A stretch of DNA of 9,130 bases from Spirochaetaceae bacterium (GTDB taxonomy: Bacteria > Spirochaetota > Spirochaetia > Treponematales > Breznakiellaceae). A model generated the notes under the pieces. The model was not told where the DNA came from. It saw only the letters and a program-made list of their open reading frames with translations, and searched no databases. Location of the stretch: contig JAISZQ010000068.1 in assembly GCA_031269165.1 (NCBI GenBank), positions 1-9,130 on the forward strand, written 5' to 3'. Shown here in pieces: positions 1 through 5,806 of this stretch. A program made the translations under genes and the position numbers. Each line of letters opens with the position of its first letter. Within the stretch, counting starts at the first letter, position 1.

Positions 1-1712
1 TTGCCAAGTGGATCGAGGCGGCGTCCTACTCCCTCGTGTGGCATCCCGACCCGGAACTGGAAGAGCGGCTGGACGGGGCCATCGACATTATTTGCGACGC
101 GCAGCAGGACGACGGTTATCTCGACACCTACTATATCATCAACGGGCTGGACAAGCGCTTTACCAACTTGAAAGACAACCACGAACTCTACTGTTTCGGG
201 CATTTTCTGGAAGCCGCCGTCGCCTATTACGAGGCTGCGGGAAAACGGAAACTGCTGGACGCGCTGATCCGTTACACCGAATGTATCAGAGGTCATATTG
301 GCCCGGAGGAAGGAAAACTCCACGGCTACCCGGGCCACGAGATCGCCGAGATGGCCCTCGTGAGGCTCTACGGCGTTACCAACGATGAAAAACACCTCAA
401 ACTGGCAACGTATTTTATCGATCAGCGGGGACAACAGCCGCTCTACTTTGCGGAAGAAACGCAACGAAACCGGAACGATTTTTACTGGAAGGACAGTTAC
501 TTCCAATATCAATACTACCAGGCCGGTAAGCCCGTGCGGGAACAGCGCGTCGCCGAAGGCCATGCGGTGCGGGCGGTGTACCTTTATGCGGGTATGGCAG
601 ACGCGGCGCGTCTTACCGGGGATAAAAAACTCACGGAGGCGTGCGAGGCCCTGTTTGCCAATATTTCCCAAAAGCAGATGTATATTACCGGCAGCATAGG
701 GCAGTCCGTTTACGGGGAATCTTTTTCCTATGACTACGCTCTTCCTAACGACACCGTTTATGGCGAAACCTGCGCCGCCATCGGCCTTGCCTTCTTTGCC
801 CGGCGGATGAGTTCTCTCGCCCCCCGGAGCGGCTATGCGGATGTGCTGGAAAAGGCCCTGTACAACGGCATCTTGAGCGGTATGTCTCTGGACGGCACGG
901 CTTTCTTCTATGTAAACCCGCTTGAGGCGTTGCCTGAAGCCAGCCTGAAAGACGCAAGGATGGCCCATGTTAAGATTGAACGGCAGAAGTGGTTCGCCTG
1001 CGCCTGTTGTCCCCCGAACCTGGCCCGTATCATCGCGTCGTTGGGAACGTATGTCCATTCCCTCAACGCCGATACCCTGTACACCCATTTGTACCTGGGG
1101 AACGAGGCACAATGTACCGTTGGCGGCAAGGAGGTTTTTCTCAAAACGGAAACCAATTATCCGTGGGATGGCCGTGTGGCTATTACGTTTACCACACCAT
1201 CAGGCGGCGCGTTCTTCACCTACGGCCTTCGCATCCCCGGCTGGTGCCGGTCGTACACGCTGGAACTGAACGGGGAAAAAATTACCCCCGTGGTACAAGA
1301 CGGTTACGCCCTTATCAAACGCGAATGGAAGAGCGGCGACAGGCTCTCCCTCATCCTCGATATGCCGGTTACGCTTGTGGAGAGCAGCCCTCACGTGCGG
1401 GAAAACCGGGGAAAAGCGGCGGTAACACGCGGGCCGGTGGTATACTGCCTCGAAGAAGCGGATAACGGCGCCGAGCTTTACCGCCTCCGCTTGGGAACGC
1501 CCGGCAACTATTCGGCTCGGTACGAGAAAGATCTCTTGGAAGGGGTAACGGTCGTCTCCTTCACCGGAAAACGCGAAAAGGACTGGCCGAAAGACGATCT
1601 CTACCGTCCCGTGGAGGACGCCGCTCTTGAGGAGAGGCCCCTTCGTTTCATCCCCTACTACGCTTGGGCAAATCGCGGACGGGGAGAGATGACGGTGTGG
1701 GTGAACCGATAA
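1..1712 (+). CDS. GH127 beta-L-arabinofuranosidase (5'-truncated by window edge)
   Basis: Glycoside hydrolase of family GH127 (formerly DUF1680), which in characterised members removes beta-L-arabinofuranose from plant arabino-oligosaccharides. The reading frame is already open at base 3 (AKWIEAASYSL...), matching the interior of family members, so the true start lies upstream; 569 residues are visible and roughly 70-90 are missing. Seen directly: YGESF with a glutamate codon at 717-719, GETCAAIG with glutamate at 765-767 and cysteine at 771-773, and FACACCPPN with the paired cysteines at 1005-1010. By alignment to Bifidobacterium HypBA1 these correspond to acid/base Glu322, zinc ligands Glu338 and Cys340, and the nucleophile/zinc-ligand pair Cys417-Cys418, so the enzyme looks catalytically complete. 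The C-terminal YYAWANRGRGEMTVW is typical of the family. No signal peptide can be judged. It ends in TAA, with a long non-coding gap after it and no operon partner downstream. The exact substrate is inferred. Confidence 0.93.
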   Translation, partial: AKWIEAASYSLVWHPDPELEERLDGAIDIICDAQQDDGYLDTYYIINGLDKRFTNLKDNHELYCFGHFLEAAVAYYEAAGKRKLLDALIRYTECIRGHIGPEEGKLHGYPGHEIAEMALVRLYGVTNDEKHLKLATYFIDQRGQQPLYFAEETQRNRNDFYWKDSYFQYQYYQAGKPVREQRVAEGHAVRAVYLYAGMADAARLTGDKKLTEACEALFANISQKQMYITGSIGQSVYGESFSYDYALPNDTVYGETCAAIGLAFFARRMSSLAPRSGYADVLEKALYNGILSGMSLDGTAFFYVNPLEALPEASLKDARMAHVKIERQKWFACACCPPNLARIIASLGTYVHSLNADTLYTHLYLGNEAQCTVGGKEVFLKTETNYPWDGRVAITFTTPSGGAFFTYGLRIPGWCRSYTLELNGEKITPVVQDGYALIKREWKSGDRLSLILDMPVTLVESSPHVRENRGKAAVTRGPVVYCLEEADNGAELYRLRLGTPGNYSARYEKDLLEGVTVVSFTGKREKDWPKDDLYRPVEDAALEERPLRFIPYYAWANRGRGEMTVWVNR

Positions 1713-1833
1713 CGTGAAGCGCGAGGGAGACAAGCCCGCCCCGACAGGAACAGACCCGAAATAGAGGCGGCGGAATGGGCACCCCGATGTGGCCGACAGG
1801 GGGGGCACCGTCTGCTGGCCCTCGCGTGGCATC
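1713..1833. other. Non-coding spacer after the GH127 gene
   Basis: GC-rich spacer with no convincing gene. It contains runs such as GGGCACCCC and GGGGGGGCACC that do not form a proper inverted repeat, and no U-tract terminator was found directly after the stop codon. Short overlapping frames here show no protein-family features and no ribosome binding site. Confidence 0.5.
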
Positions 1834-1864
1834 GTCATTGCGAACCCGAAGGGTGAAGCAATCC
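1834..1864. repeat. CATTGCG...GAAGCAATCC small hairpin repeat, copy 1
   Basis: Short intergenic repeat starting GTCATTGCGA and ending GAAGCAATCC, with complementary ends ATTGC/GCAAT able to form a small hairpin. A related copy with the same ends lies at 8860-8892. The middle of this copy has diverged (CCCGAAGGGT). Repeats of this look are common between genes in various bacterial genomes; function unknown. Confidence 0.6.
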
Positions 1865-1883
1865 AGAAGCGGGATGGCATCCC

Positions 1884-2042
1884 CTGTCAACAACTTAAGC
1901 AAATGGAATATAAGAGTGGTCAACGGATTACACAGATTTTTAGTTTTTTGTCCGCGAATGTATGCGAATGCGCGCTGATGGGTATGTATTATTCGTATTT
2001 ATTCGCGCCATTCGCGGACCAAAATTCTTAAGTTGTTGACAG
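1884..2042 (+). mobile_element. Non-coding element with perfect 16-bp terminal inverted repeats (family copy 1)
   Basis: A 159-bp unit bounded by CTGTCAACAACTTAAG (1884-1899) and its exact reverse complement CTTAAGTTGTTGACAG (2027-2042). Inside, GTCCGCGAATG (1950-1960) pairs perfectly with CATTCGCGGAC (2009-2019), so the element can fold into a long interrupted hairpin. There is no coding capacity. The left part is almost base-for-base the same as 9031-9130, and the right part (AATTTTGGTCCGC on the opposite strand) resembles arms of the copies at 3371-3777 and 5571-5697. No clear target-site duplication flanks it. It behaves like a MITE or REP/BIME-type non-autonomous repeat; no transposase is in the window. 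Both ends carry an outward-reading TTGACA. Confidence 0.75.
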
Positions 2043-2050
2043 TGGAAGGC

Positions 2051-2092
2051 TTTCCCCCTTTTGCTGAGATTTTGAACAGGCTCTTAAGAGCA
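2051..2092 (-). repeat. G-rich outer module (GCCTGTTCAAAA...AGGGGG), copy 1
   Basis: Read on the minus strand this begins CTCTTAAGAGCCTGTTCAAAA and ends GCAAAAGGGGGAAA, directly next to the terminal repeat of the element at 1884-2042. Related copies lie at 3445-3474, 5518-5547 and 8971-9022. It contains the perfect 10-bp palindrome CTCTTAAGAG (2081-2090). It appears to be a second, partly independent part of the repeat family. No function is assigned. Confidence 0.6.
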
Positions 2093-2135
2093 GAGCGGAT
2101 GAGAGGCGAGAGATAATGAGAAGGAGGCGCGGGGT

Positions 2136-2729
2136 ATGAGGAATATTACTCTGTGGGGAATTGTTGTGGTTGTAGGGTTGACGGGGGTTTCCTGCGCGGC
2201 GGGAAAGCGGGGGCTGGAAGACGCGCCGATTATCACGTCGGCAACCTATCAGCATACGCAGTACAACGGGCGGAACCAGCCGGTCGAGGTGAAGGCCGCG
2301 AAGGAGGATGTTGCGCCCTTCGTCGTCACGTATTTTCGGTCGGAGGAAGACTGGGAACACGGGCTTAACGGCAACCTTGAACCGCCTTCCGAGGTGGGCG
2401 ATTACTATGCCCGCGTCGAGCGGCCTGAGGGGAACGGGTATCGGCAGGGACGCCCGATTAAGATCGAATATCACATTCAGAAGGCTTTTATCACCATCGC
2501 GGCCGAGCCCGTCCAGCGTTTTCTCTATGACGGGAAGCCGAAGACGATCACAGCGGTTGCCGAACCGCCGCAAGACCCGTCCCTCGTCTTTTCCTATTTC
2601 GCGCACAACGGTTCTGTTGCGCTTCCTTCTCCGCCCGCCGAAAAGGGTGTTTACCGCGTTACCGTCGTTTTTTCCGGCAACGAACGGTACATGGGGGCGT
2701 CACGGGACATAGAACTGCTCATCGAGTAG
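2136..2729 (+). CDS. Predicted lipoprotein with two Ig/MBG-like beta repeats
   Basis: A 197-residue hypothetical protein. The N-terminus has a short basic start (MRN), a hydrophobic stretch at about residues 4-18 and GVSC with cysteine 20. The stretch lacks a strict lipobox because position -3 is Gly, but it fits the looser spirochaetal pattern, so a lipid-anchored envelope protein is likely. The mature part is two similar repeats. Residues ~31-114 hold YNGRNQPVEV, VVTYF, PPSEVGDYYARV and GNGYRQG. Residues ~115-197 hold YDGKPKTITAV, VFSYF, PPAEKGVYRVTV and GNERYMG. The 'Y-x-G ... Y-F ... G-x-Y-x-V' layout is that of MBG/Ig-like beta-sandwich domains of bacterial surface proteins, which usually occur in long arrays; only two are present here. 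The start is supported by AAGGAGG at 2121-2127, 8 bases before ATG. It is convergent with the deformylase, 39 bases apart. Binding partner unknown. Confidence 0.75.
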   Translation: MRNITLWGIVVVVGLTGVSCAAGKRGLEDAPIITSATYQHTQYNGRNQPVEVKAAKEDVAPFVVTYFRSEEDWEHGLNGNLEPPSEVGDYYARVERPEGNGYRQGRPIKIEYHIQKAFITIAAEPVQRFLYDGKPKTITAVAEPPQDPSLVFSYFAHNGSVALPSPPAEKGVYRVTVVFSGNERYMGASRDIELLIE

Positions 2730-2768
2730 GATAACGCCTTGAAGGTATCCCCATCCTCTCGTTCATCG

Positions 2769-3311
2769 TCATCGGTGTTTGCGGCCCGGTTTGTGTTTGG
2801 CGATTTTTTCGTATTTTTCGAGCAGTCTTTTCTGTTTGAGTTCCGAGAGGTGGTCGTAAAAGAGGATGCCGTCGAGGTGGTCGTTCTCGTGTTGGACAAC
2901 GCGGGCCAAGAGACCGGCGCATTCGAGGGTGAACGGGCGGCCTTTGGTGTCGAAGGCTTGGACTTTGACGGCAGAGGGACGGACTACGTCGGCGTAACTG
3001 CCGGGGAGCGAGAGGCAACCTTCCTCACAGGCGACGGTTTCCGGGGACGTTTCGATGATCGAGGGATTCACGAAGACAATCGGGACCTCGCCTTTGATCT
3101 GTACCACGAAAAAGCGTTCGCCGATACCGACTTGCGGGGCGGCAAGCCCGACTCCTTGGGCTTTGTCCAACGCCTCTATCATCCGTGCGACTGTTTCTTC
3201 AAGCCTTTGACCAAATACGGTTACGGGAACGGCTTTCTGCCTGAGAATCTCGCCGCCGAGTTTCACGATTTCGAGCGTCTCTACGGACGTTCTGTTGCAC
3301 ACGCTATTCAT
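2769..3311 (-). CDS. def: Peptide deformylase
   Basis: Removes the formyl group from the N-terminal formyl-methionine of nascent proteins in the cytoplasm; a metalloenzyme, usually Fe2+. All three family motifs are intact in the 180-residue protein: motif 1 GVGLAAPQ (residues 53-60), motif 2 EEGCLSLP (96-103, metal ligand Cys99) and motif 3 HENDH (141-145, ligands His141 and His145, catalytic Glu142). Length is normal for the family, and the C-terminus is a basic tail (AKHKPGRKHR). The chosen ATG gives about ten residues ahead of the usual ETLEIVKLGGEILR start, with no good Shine-Dalgarno in front. A promoter-like pair ends just 5 bases before the ATG, suggesting a leaderless message. An alternative GTG lies at 3304-3302. 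There is no fmt partner within the window; the gene stands alone on the minus strand, convergent with the lipoprotein gene. Confidence 0.95.
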   Translation of the reverse strand: MNSVCNRTSVETLEIVKLGGEILRQKAVPVTVFGQRLEETVARMIEALDKAQGVGLAAPQVGIGERFFVVQIKGEVPIVFVNPSIIETSPETVACEEGCLSLPGSYADVVRPSAVKVQAFDTKGRPFTLECAGLLARVVQHENDHLDGILFYDHLSELKQKRLLEKYEKIAKHKPGRKHR

Positions 3312-3316
3312 ACCCT

Positions 3317-3346
3317 ATTATTGACAGAATAACGGCTTTTTGGCAA
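3317..3346 (-). promoter_or_regulatory. Possible promoter of def, giving a leaderless transcript
   Basis: On the minus strand TTGCCA (3346-3341) and AATAAT (3322-3317) each match the sigma70 consensus at 5 of 6 positions, with an 18-base spacer. Only 5 bases separate the -10 box from the ATG at 3311, so transcription would start at about the first base of the start codon. Predicted by eye only. Confidence 0.4.
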
Positions 3347-3444
3347 TATAGTCACGGAGGACATTAACCACTGTCGGCAAGTTAAGAATTTTTGTCCGCA
3401 GATTACGCGGATCGCGCCAAATGGCGACACGGATTTAAGCGTGA

Positions 3445-3503
3445 GGTTGTTCCAAAACCCAGCGAAAGGGGGAATCGGCAAATTGCCGCGTCTTCCCCCT
3501 CGC
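3445..3503 (+). repeat. G-rich outer module copy 2 with nested hairpin
   Basis: Begins GGTTGTTCCAAAACCCAGCG and continues into an inverted repeat: GCGA-AA-GGGGGAA (3462-3474) pairs with TTCCCCCTCGC (3493-3503) around a two-base bulge. It encloses the near-palindrome CGGCAAATTGCCG (3476-3488). The GGCAAATTGCC core recurs at 5550-5560 next to the corresponding module there. Confidence 0.6.
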
Positions 3504-3510
3504 TTCGGTC

Positions 3511-3573
3511 TACGCCCTACGCTACCCCCTTCAACGGGGACAAAACCATGCGGTGCATGGTTTTGTGGGCGTA
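3511..3573. other. Strong hairpin inside the structured intergenic element
   Basis: ACAAAACCATGC (3540-3551) and GCATGGTTTTGT (3555-3566) form a perfect 12-bp stem with a 3-base loop (GGT). An outer 7-bp pairing, TACGCCC (3511-3517) with GGGCGTA (3567-3573), can enclose it. A further hairpin, AAAACC/GGTTTT, lies at 3689-3706. There is no U-run after the stem, so this is not a typical terminator. Confidence 0.65.
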
Positions 3574-3852
3574 CCCCAAGCGTCCACGGACGGACGCAGG
3601 ACTGAGTACGCCCCGGCCGGAAACCCGAAACAGGACGTTGAGGGTTGTAGGCTCTGCCCCCGTAACGCCCCCGAATCACGGTGAGGAAAAAACCTCGTGG
3701 GGTTTTGGAACGGGCTCGCGTGTAAAAATCCGTATAATCCGCAGATATTTCTTTCTTTTTGCTTAACTTGTTGGCCGTAATTTTTCATATATTTAACGGT
3801 TTTTTCATAGGGATTTGACATTGAGCCGCTATGATGAAAAAAGGAGAAACAC

Positions 3853-5460
3853 ATGCAAAGAGTATCGAATAAGAACAGGGGGTTCCCAAGATTCCTGGGG
3901 AACCTCCGGATTGGGCTGAGGCTTATCGGGGCACTGGCCGTTATCGCGCTGGCGGTTCTGCCGTTGCTTACGTGCGCCAGGGACGCGACAGCGCATGCCC
4001 TCGTCTTGTTGCACACCAACGACCATCACGGGGCGATTCTGCCCAACGGCGGGAAGGGCGGGCTTGCCGAGCGGGCGGCGTTTGTCAAGAGCGTTCGCGC
4101 CGATTACGAGGACGTGTTGCTCGTTGACGCGGGAGACATCAACACCGGCCCCGCTCTGTCCAATATGTTTGACGCGCAGCCGGACTTCACCGCGTACAAC
4201 CTGATGGGCTACGATGTGGCGACCTTCGGGAACCACGAGTTTGACAAGCCGATCGCCGTTTTGCGGGAACAGTTGGCACGCGCCGATTTCCCCTTTGTGT
4301 CGTCCAATATAAAGGAAGGAAGCACGTTTTTGGGTGGAAACCAGTACCTCATCAAGCAGTACGAGGGTTACACGGTCGGTATATTCGGGATTACCACGCT
4401 ACGCACCAAGATTGTCGCCAGCCCCGACAAGAGTCTTACCTTTGTCCCTGAAATCGAGGCGGCACAAGACGCGGTTGCGGCCCTGAAAAAGAAGAAGGTT
4501 GACATCATCATCGGCCTGACCCACATTGGCGACGTGCAGGAGGCCCCCGACCACGTCACCTCTCCCGCGCTTGCCGAGGCGGTGCCGGACATCGACATCA
4601 TCATCGACGGCCATTCCCACTCGTTCTTTGAGGAACCGCGCAAGGTGGGGAACACGTGGATCGTGACGGCCAACGAATGGGGAAAGTATGTCGGCAAGGG
4701 CGTTATCACCGTCTCGGCGGGCGAGATTACCGATTTTGACTGGGGGCCCGTAGCAATCGGGGGAACAGAAGGGACGCCGGGCTTTGAACCGGATGCGGAA
4801 GTCGCCGCGATGCTCGAACCGTACATCACGGAGGCAAACAAGAGCCTGAAAGAAGTGGTCGGCGAGGCATCCGCCGCCTTTGCCTTCGGCAACCGGCTCC
4901 CCCGCTATGGGGAAACGGCCCTCGGCAACTTGATCGCCGACGCGAATGTGTGGTATTTTGAGAAAATTTACAACCAAAAACTCGATTTCGCGTTCCATAA
5001 CGGCGGCAGTATTCGCGCCGAACTGCCCAAGGGCCCTATCACGCAGGAACGGGTGCTTACGGTACTGCCCTTCGAGAACTATCTTTTTATCGCCTCGCTC
5101 AAGGGCAGCGACATTCTCGCGCTGTTTGACTTTATCGCGACGGTGCCGCAGGGCGTGGGCGGCTTTCCCCAGTTCTCGAAAGAGGCGCGCTACACGCTGG
5201 ATCTGTCGGGTGGCGCGGGCAAGATCACCAACCTCACCATCGGGGGCGCGCCGGTTGACCCCGACCGACTCTATCGCTTTTGTACGAACGACTATATGAT
5301 GAAGGGCGGTGACGGCTACGAGGCGCTAACCAAGAGCGAAAACCCGTTTAACACGTCGCTGCTTCTCTCCTACGTGGTCGGCGAGTACATCAAGGCGCAG
5401 GGGACGGTTGTTCCGGCAACGGACGGGCGCATGACGGTCGTAGGCGGCGTCACTCCGTAA
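3853..5460 (+). CDS. Exported UshA-type 5'-nucleotidase / metallophosphoesterase
   Basis: A 535-residue bimetal phosphoesterase expected to release phosphate and nucleosides from extracellular nucleotides. The N-terminal export signal has a basic start, a hydrophobic core ~24-40 and LLTC with Cys41 as a possible lipid anchor; signal-peptidase cleavage near ATA-HA is the alternative. Metallophosphatase domain (~48-290): LHTNDHHG (Asp57, His59), DAGD (92-95), GNHEFD (126-131, holding the His-Asp dyad known from UshA), GLTHIGD (His224) and DGHSH (252-256). C-terminal 5'-nucleotidase domain (~330-530): YGETALGNLIAD, NGGSIRAE (383-390, substrate-binding Arg388) and NDYMMKGGDGY (479-489). All key motifs are present and the length is normal. 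AAGGAG at 3841-3846 lies 6 bases before the ATG, fixing the start. It is monocistronic, with a hairpin 19 bases after the stop. Exact substrate (5'-NMP, UDP-sugar or cyclic nucleotide) cannot be told. Confidence 0.93.
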   Translation: MQRVSNKNRGFPRFLGNLRIGLRLIGALAVIALAVLPLLTCARDATAHALVLLHTNDHHGAILPNGGKGGLAERAAFVKSVRADYEDVLLVDAGDINTGPALSNMFDAQPDFTAYNLMGYDVATFGNHEFDKPIAVLREQLARADFPFVSSNIKEGSTFLGGNQYLIKQYEGYTVGIFGITTLRTKIVASPDKSLTFVPEIEAAQDAVAALKKKKVDIIIGLTHIGDVQEAPDHVTSPALAEAVPDIDIIIDGHSHSFFEEPRKVGNTWIVTANEWGKYVGKGVITVSAGEITDFDWGPVAIGGTEGTPGFEPDAEVAAMLEPYITEANKSLKEVVGEASAAFAFGNRLPRYGETALGNLIADANVWYFEKIYNQKLDFAFHNGGSIRAELPKGPITQERVLTVLPFENYLFIASLKGSDILALFDFIATVPQGVGGFPQFSKEARYTLDLSGGAGKITNLTIGGAPVDPDRLYRFCTNDYMMKGGDGYEALTKSENPFNTSLLLSYVVGEYIKAQGTVVPATDGRMTVVGGVTP

Positions 5461-5479
5461 CCGCGCACGGGCAGGTTAT

Positions 5480-5502
5480 AGTGCTTCCTCTCAGGAAGCA
5501 CT
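5480..5502 (+). terminator. Hairpin terminator after the 5'-nucleotidase gene
   Basis: AGTGCTTCCT (5480-5489), loop CTC, AGGAAGCACT (5493-5502): a perfect 10-bp stem starting 19 bases after the stop codon. The following GATTTATG is only weakly T-rich, so termination efficiency is uncertain. Confidence 0.7.
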
Positions 5503-5517
5503 GATTTATGCAATAAA

Positions 5518-5560
5518 GGCTGTTTCAAACCCCCGCAAAAGGGGGCATTGGCAAATTGCC
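5518..5560 (+). repeat. G-rich outer module copy 3
   Basis: GGCTGTTTCAAACCCCCGCA leads into the hairpin CCCCC-GCAAAA-GGGGG (5530-5545), followed by GGCAAATTGCC (5550-5560). The same order is found at 3445-3488. Ten bases later the terminal repeat of the next element begins. Confidence 0.6.
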
Positions 5561-5570
5561 ACGCCTTCTA

Positions 5571-5697
5571 CGGTCAACAACGGAAGCAAAAAGAAAAGAA
5601 AGGTCCGCAGATTTTCGCGGATTAACACGGATCGAGCGGGGTATAATCCGTGAAAATCCGTGTCAATCCGCGGACAAAATTCTTAAGTTGTTGACAG
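5571..5697 (+). mobile_element. Terminal-repeat family element (copy 3)
   Basis: A 127-bp non-coding unit. The right end CTTAAGTTGTTGACAG (5682-5697) is identical to that of the copy at 1884-2042; the left end CGGTCAACAACGGAAG (5571-5586) has 3 mismatches. Inside, two roughly 30-base arms starting at GTCCGCAGATT (5604) and ending at CCGCGGAC (5668-5675) are largely complementary and built from repeated CGGATT/AATCCG units, giving a long imperfect hairpin. The stretch AAGAAAGGTCCGCAGATT (5596-5613) recurs exactly at 8897-8914. No coding capacity. Confidence 0.65.
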
Positions 5698-5725
5698 AGG
5701 GAGGCGTCCCCACCATTGCGGCATC

Positions 5726-5806
5726 TTGACAAATGTTTGAAAACGGGGTACCATTATTTCATGCGGGTACCATTACCGGCGTAGTCAAACATTGCGGGAG
5801 GGCAAT
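5726..5806 (+). promoter_or_regulatory. Probable promoter and leader of the flhA pair with nested repeats
   Basis: TTGACA (5726-5731, perfect -35) is followed after 17 bases by TACCAT (5749-5754, 4 of 6 matches to a -10 box). GGGTACCATTA occurs twice, at 5746-5756 (overlapping the -10) and 5765-5775, 19 bases apart. A perfect 9-bp inverted repeat, AATGTTTGA (5732-5740) and TCAAACATT (5785-5793), encloses both and ends just before the GGGAGG ribosome site at 5796-5801. The direct repeats could be an operator, or the inverted repeat an mRNA structure near the start; both are inferences. Confidence 0.5.

Larger units (their letters stand above)
3371..3777 (-). mobile_element. Large, structured member of the terminal-repeat family (copy 2)
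   Basis: A 407-base non-coding unit filling most of the gap between def and the 5'-nucleotidase gene. Left end CTGTCGGCAAGTTAAG (3371-3386); right end CTTAACTTGTTGGCCG (3762-3777). Each matches the family end at 13 of 16 positions, and they pair with each other at 12 of 16. The left inner arm (AATTTTTGTCCGCAGATTA) matches the right arms of copies at 1884-2042 and 5571-5697. The right inner arm, on the opposite strand GCAAAAAGAAAGAAA, matches the left arm of the copy at 5571. This copy is therefore in reverse orientation. Its middle holds a G-rich module and several hairpins not seen in the other copies. No credible gene was found: the open frame across 3392-3766 is low-complexity shadow with no ribosome binding site or family motif. 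Confidence 0.6.

Noticed and set aside
1200..1880. Long minus-strand open frame opposite the GH127 gene
   Set aside because: Antisense shadow of a GC-rich gene with clear family motifs on the plus strand; no motif or ribosome site of its own.
2729..2750. GGATA/TATCC inverted repeat between the convergent lipoprotein and def genes
   Set aside because: Only a 5-bp stem without a T-run on either side; too weak to call a bidirectional terminator.
3392..3766. Open frame of 124 codons in the def/nucleotidase gap
   Set aside because: It runs through hairpin repeats, has no ribosome site and gives an Arg/Pro/Thr-rich product with no recognisable pattern.
3815..3835. TTGACA and TATGAT before the 5'-nucleotidase gene
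   Set aside because: The two boxes are only 9 bases apart, too close for a sigma70 promoter, and a start from TATGAT would fall in the ribosome site.
3531..4019. Minus-strand open frame overlapping the 5'-nucleotidase start
   Set aside because: It is a shadow across the repeat element and the signal-peptide region of a clear gene on the other strand.
5604..5675. Repeated CGGATT/AATCCG units suggesting a CRISPR-like array
   Set aside because: The units are short, unevenly spaced and mostly inverted, with no unique spacers and no cas gene; they are arms of an imperfect hairpin within the repeat element.
5792..5806. TTG start five codons upstream of the truncated FlhA
   Set aside because: The extra codons (M-R-E-G-N) are encoded by the ribosome binding site itself; ATG 5807 is the natural start.
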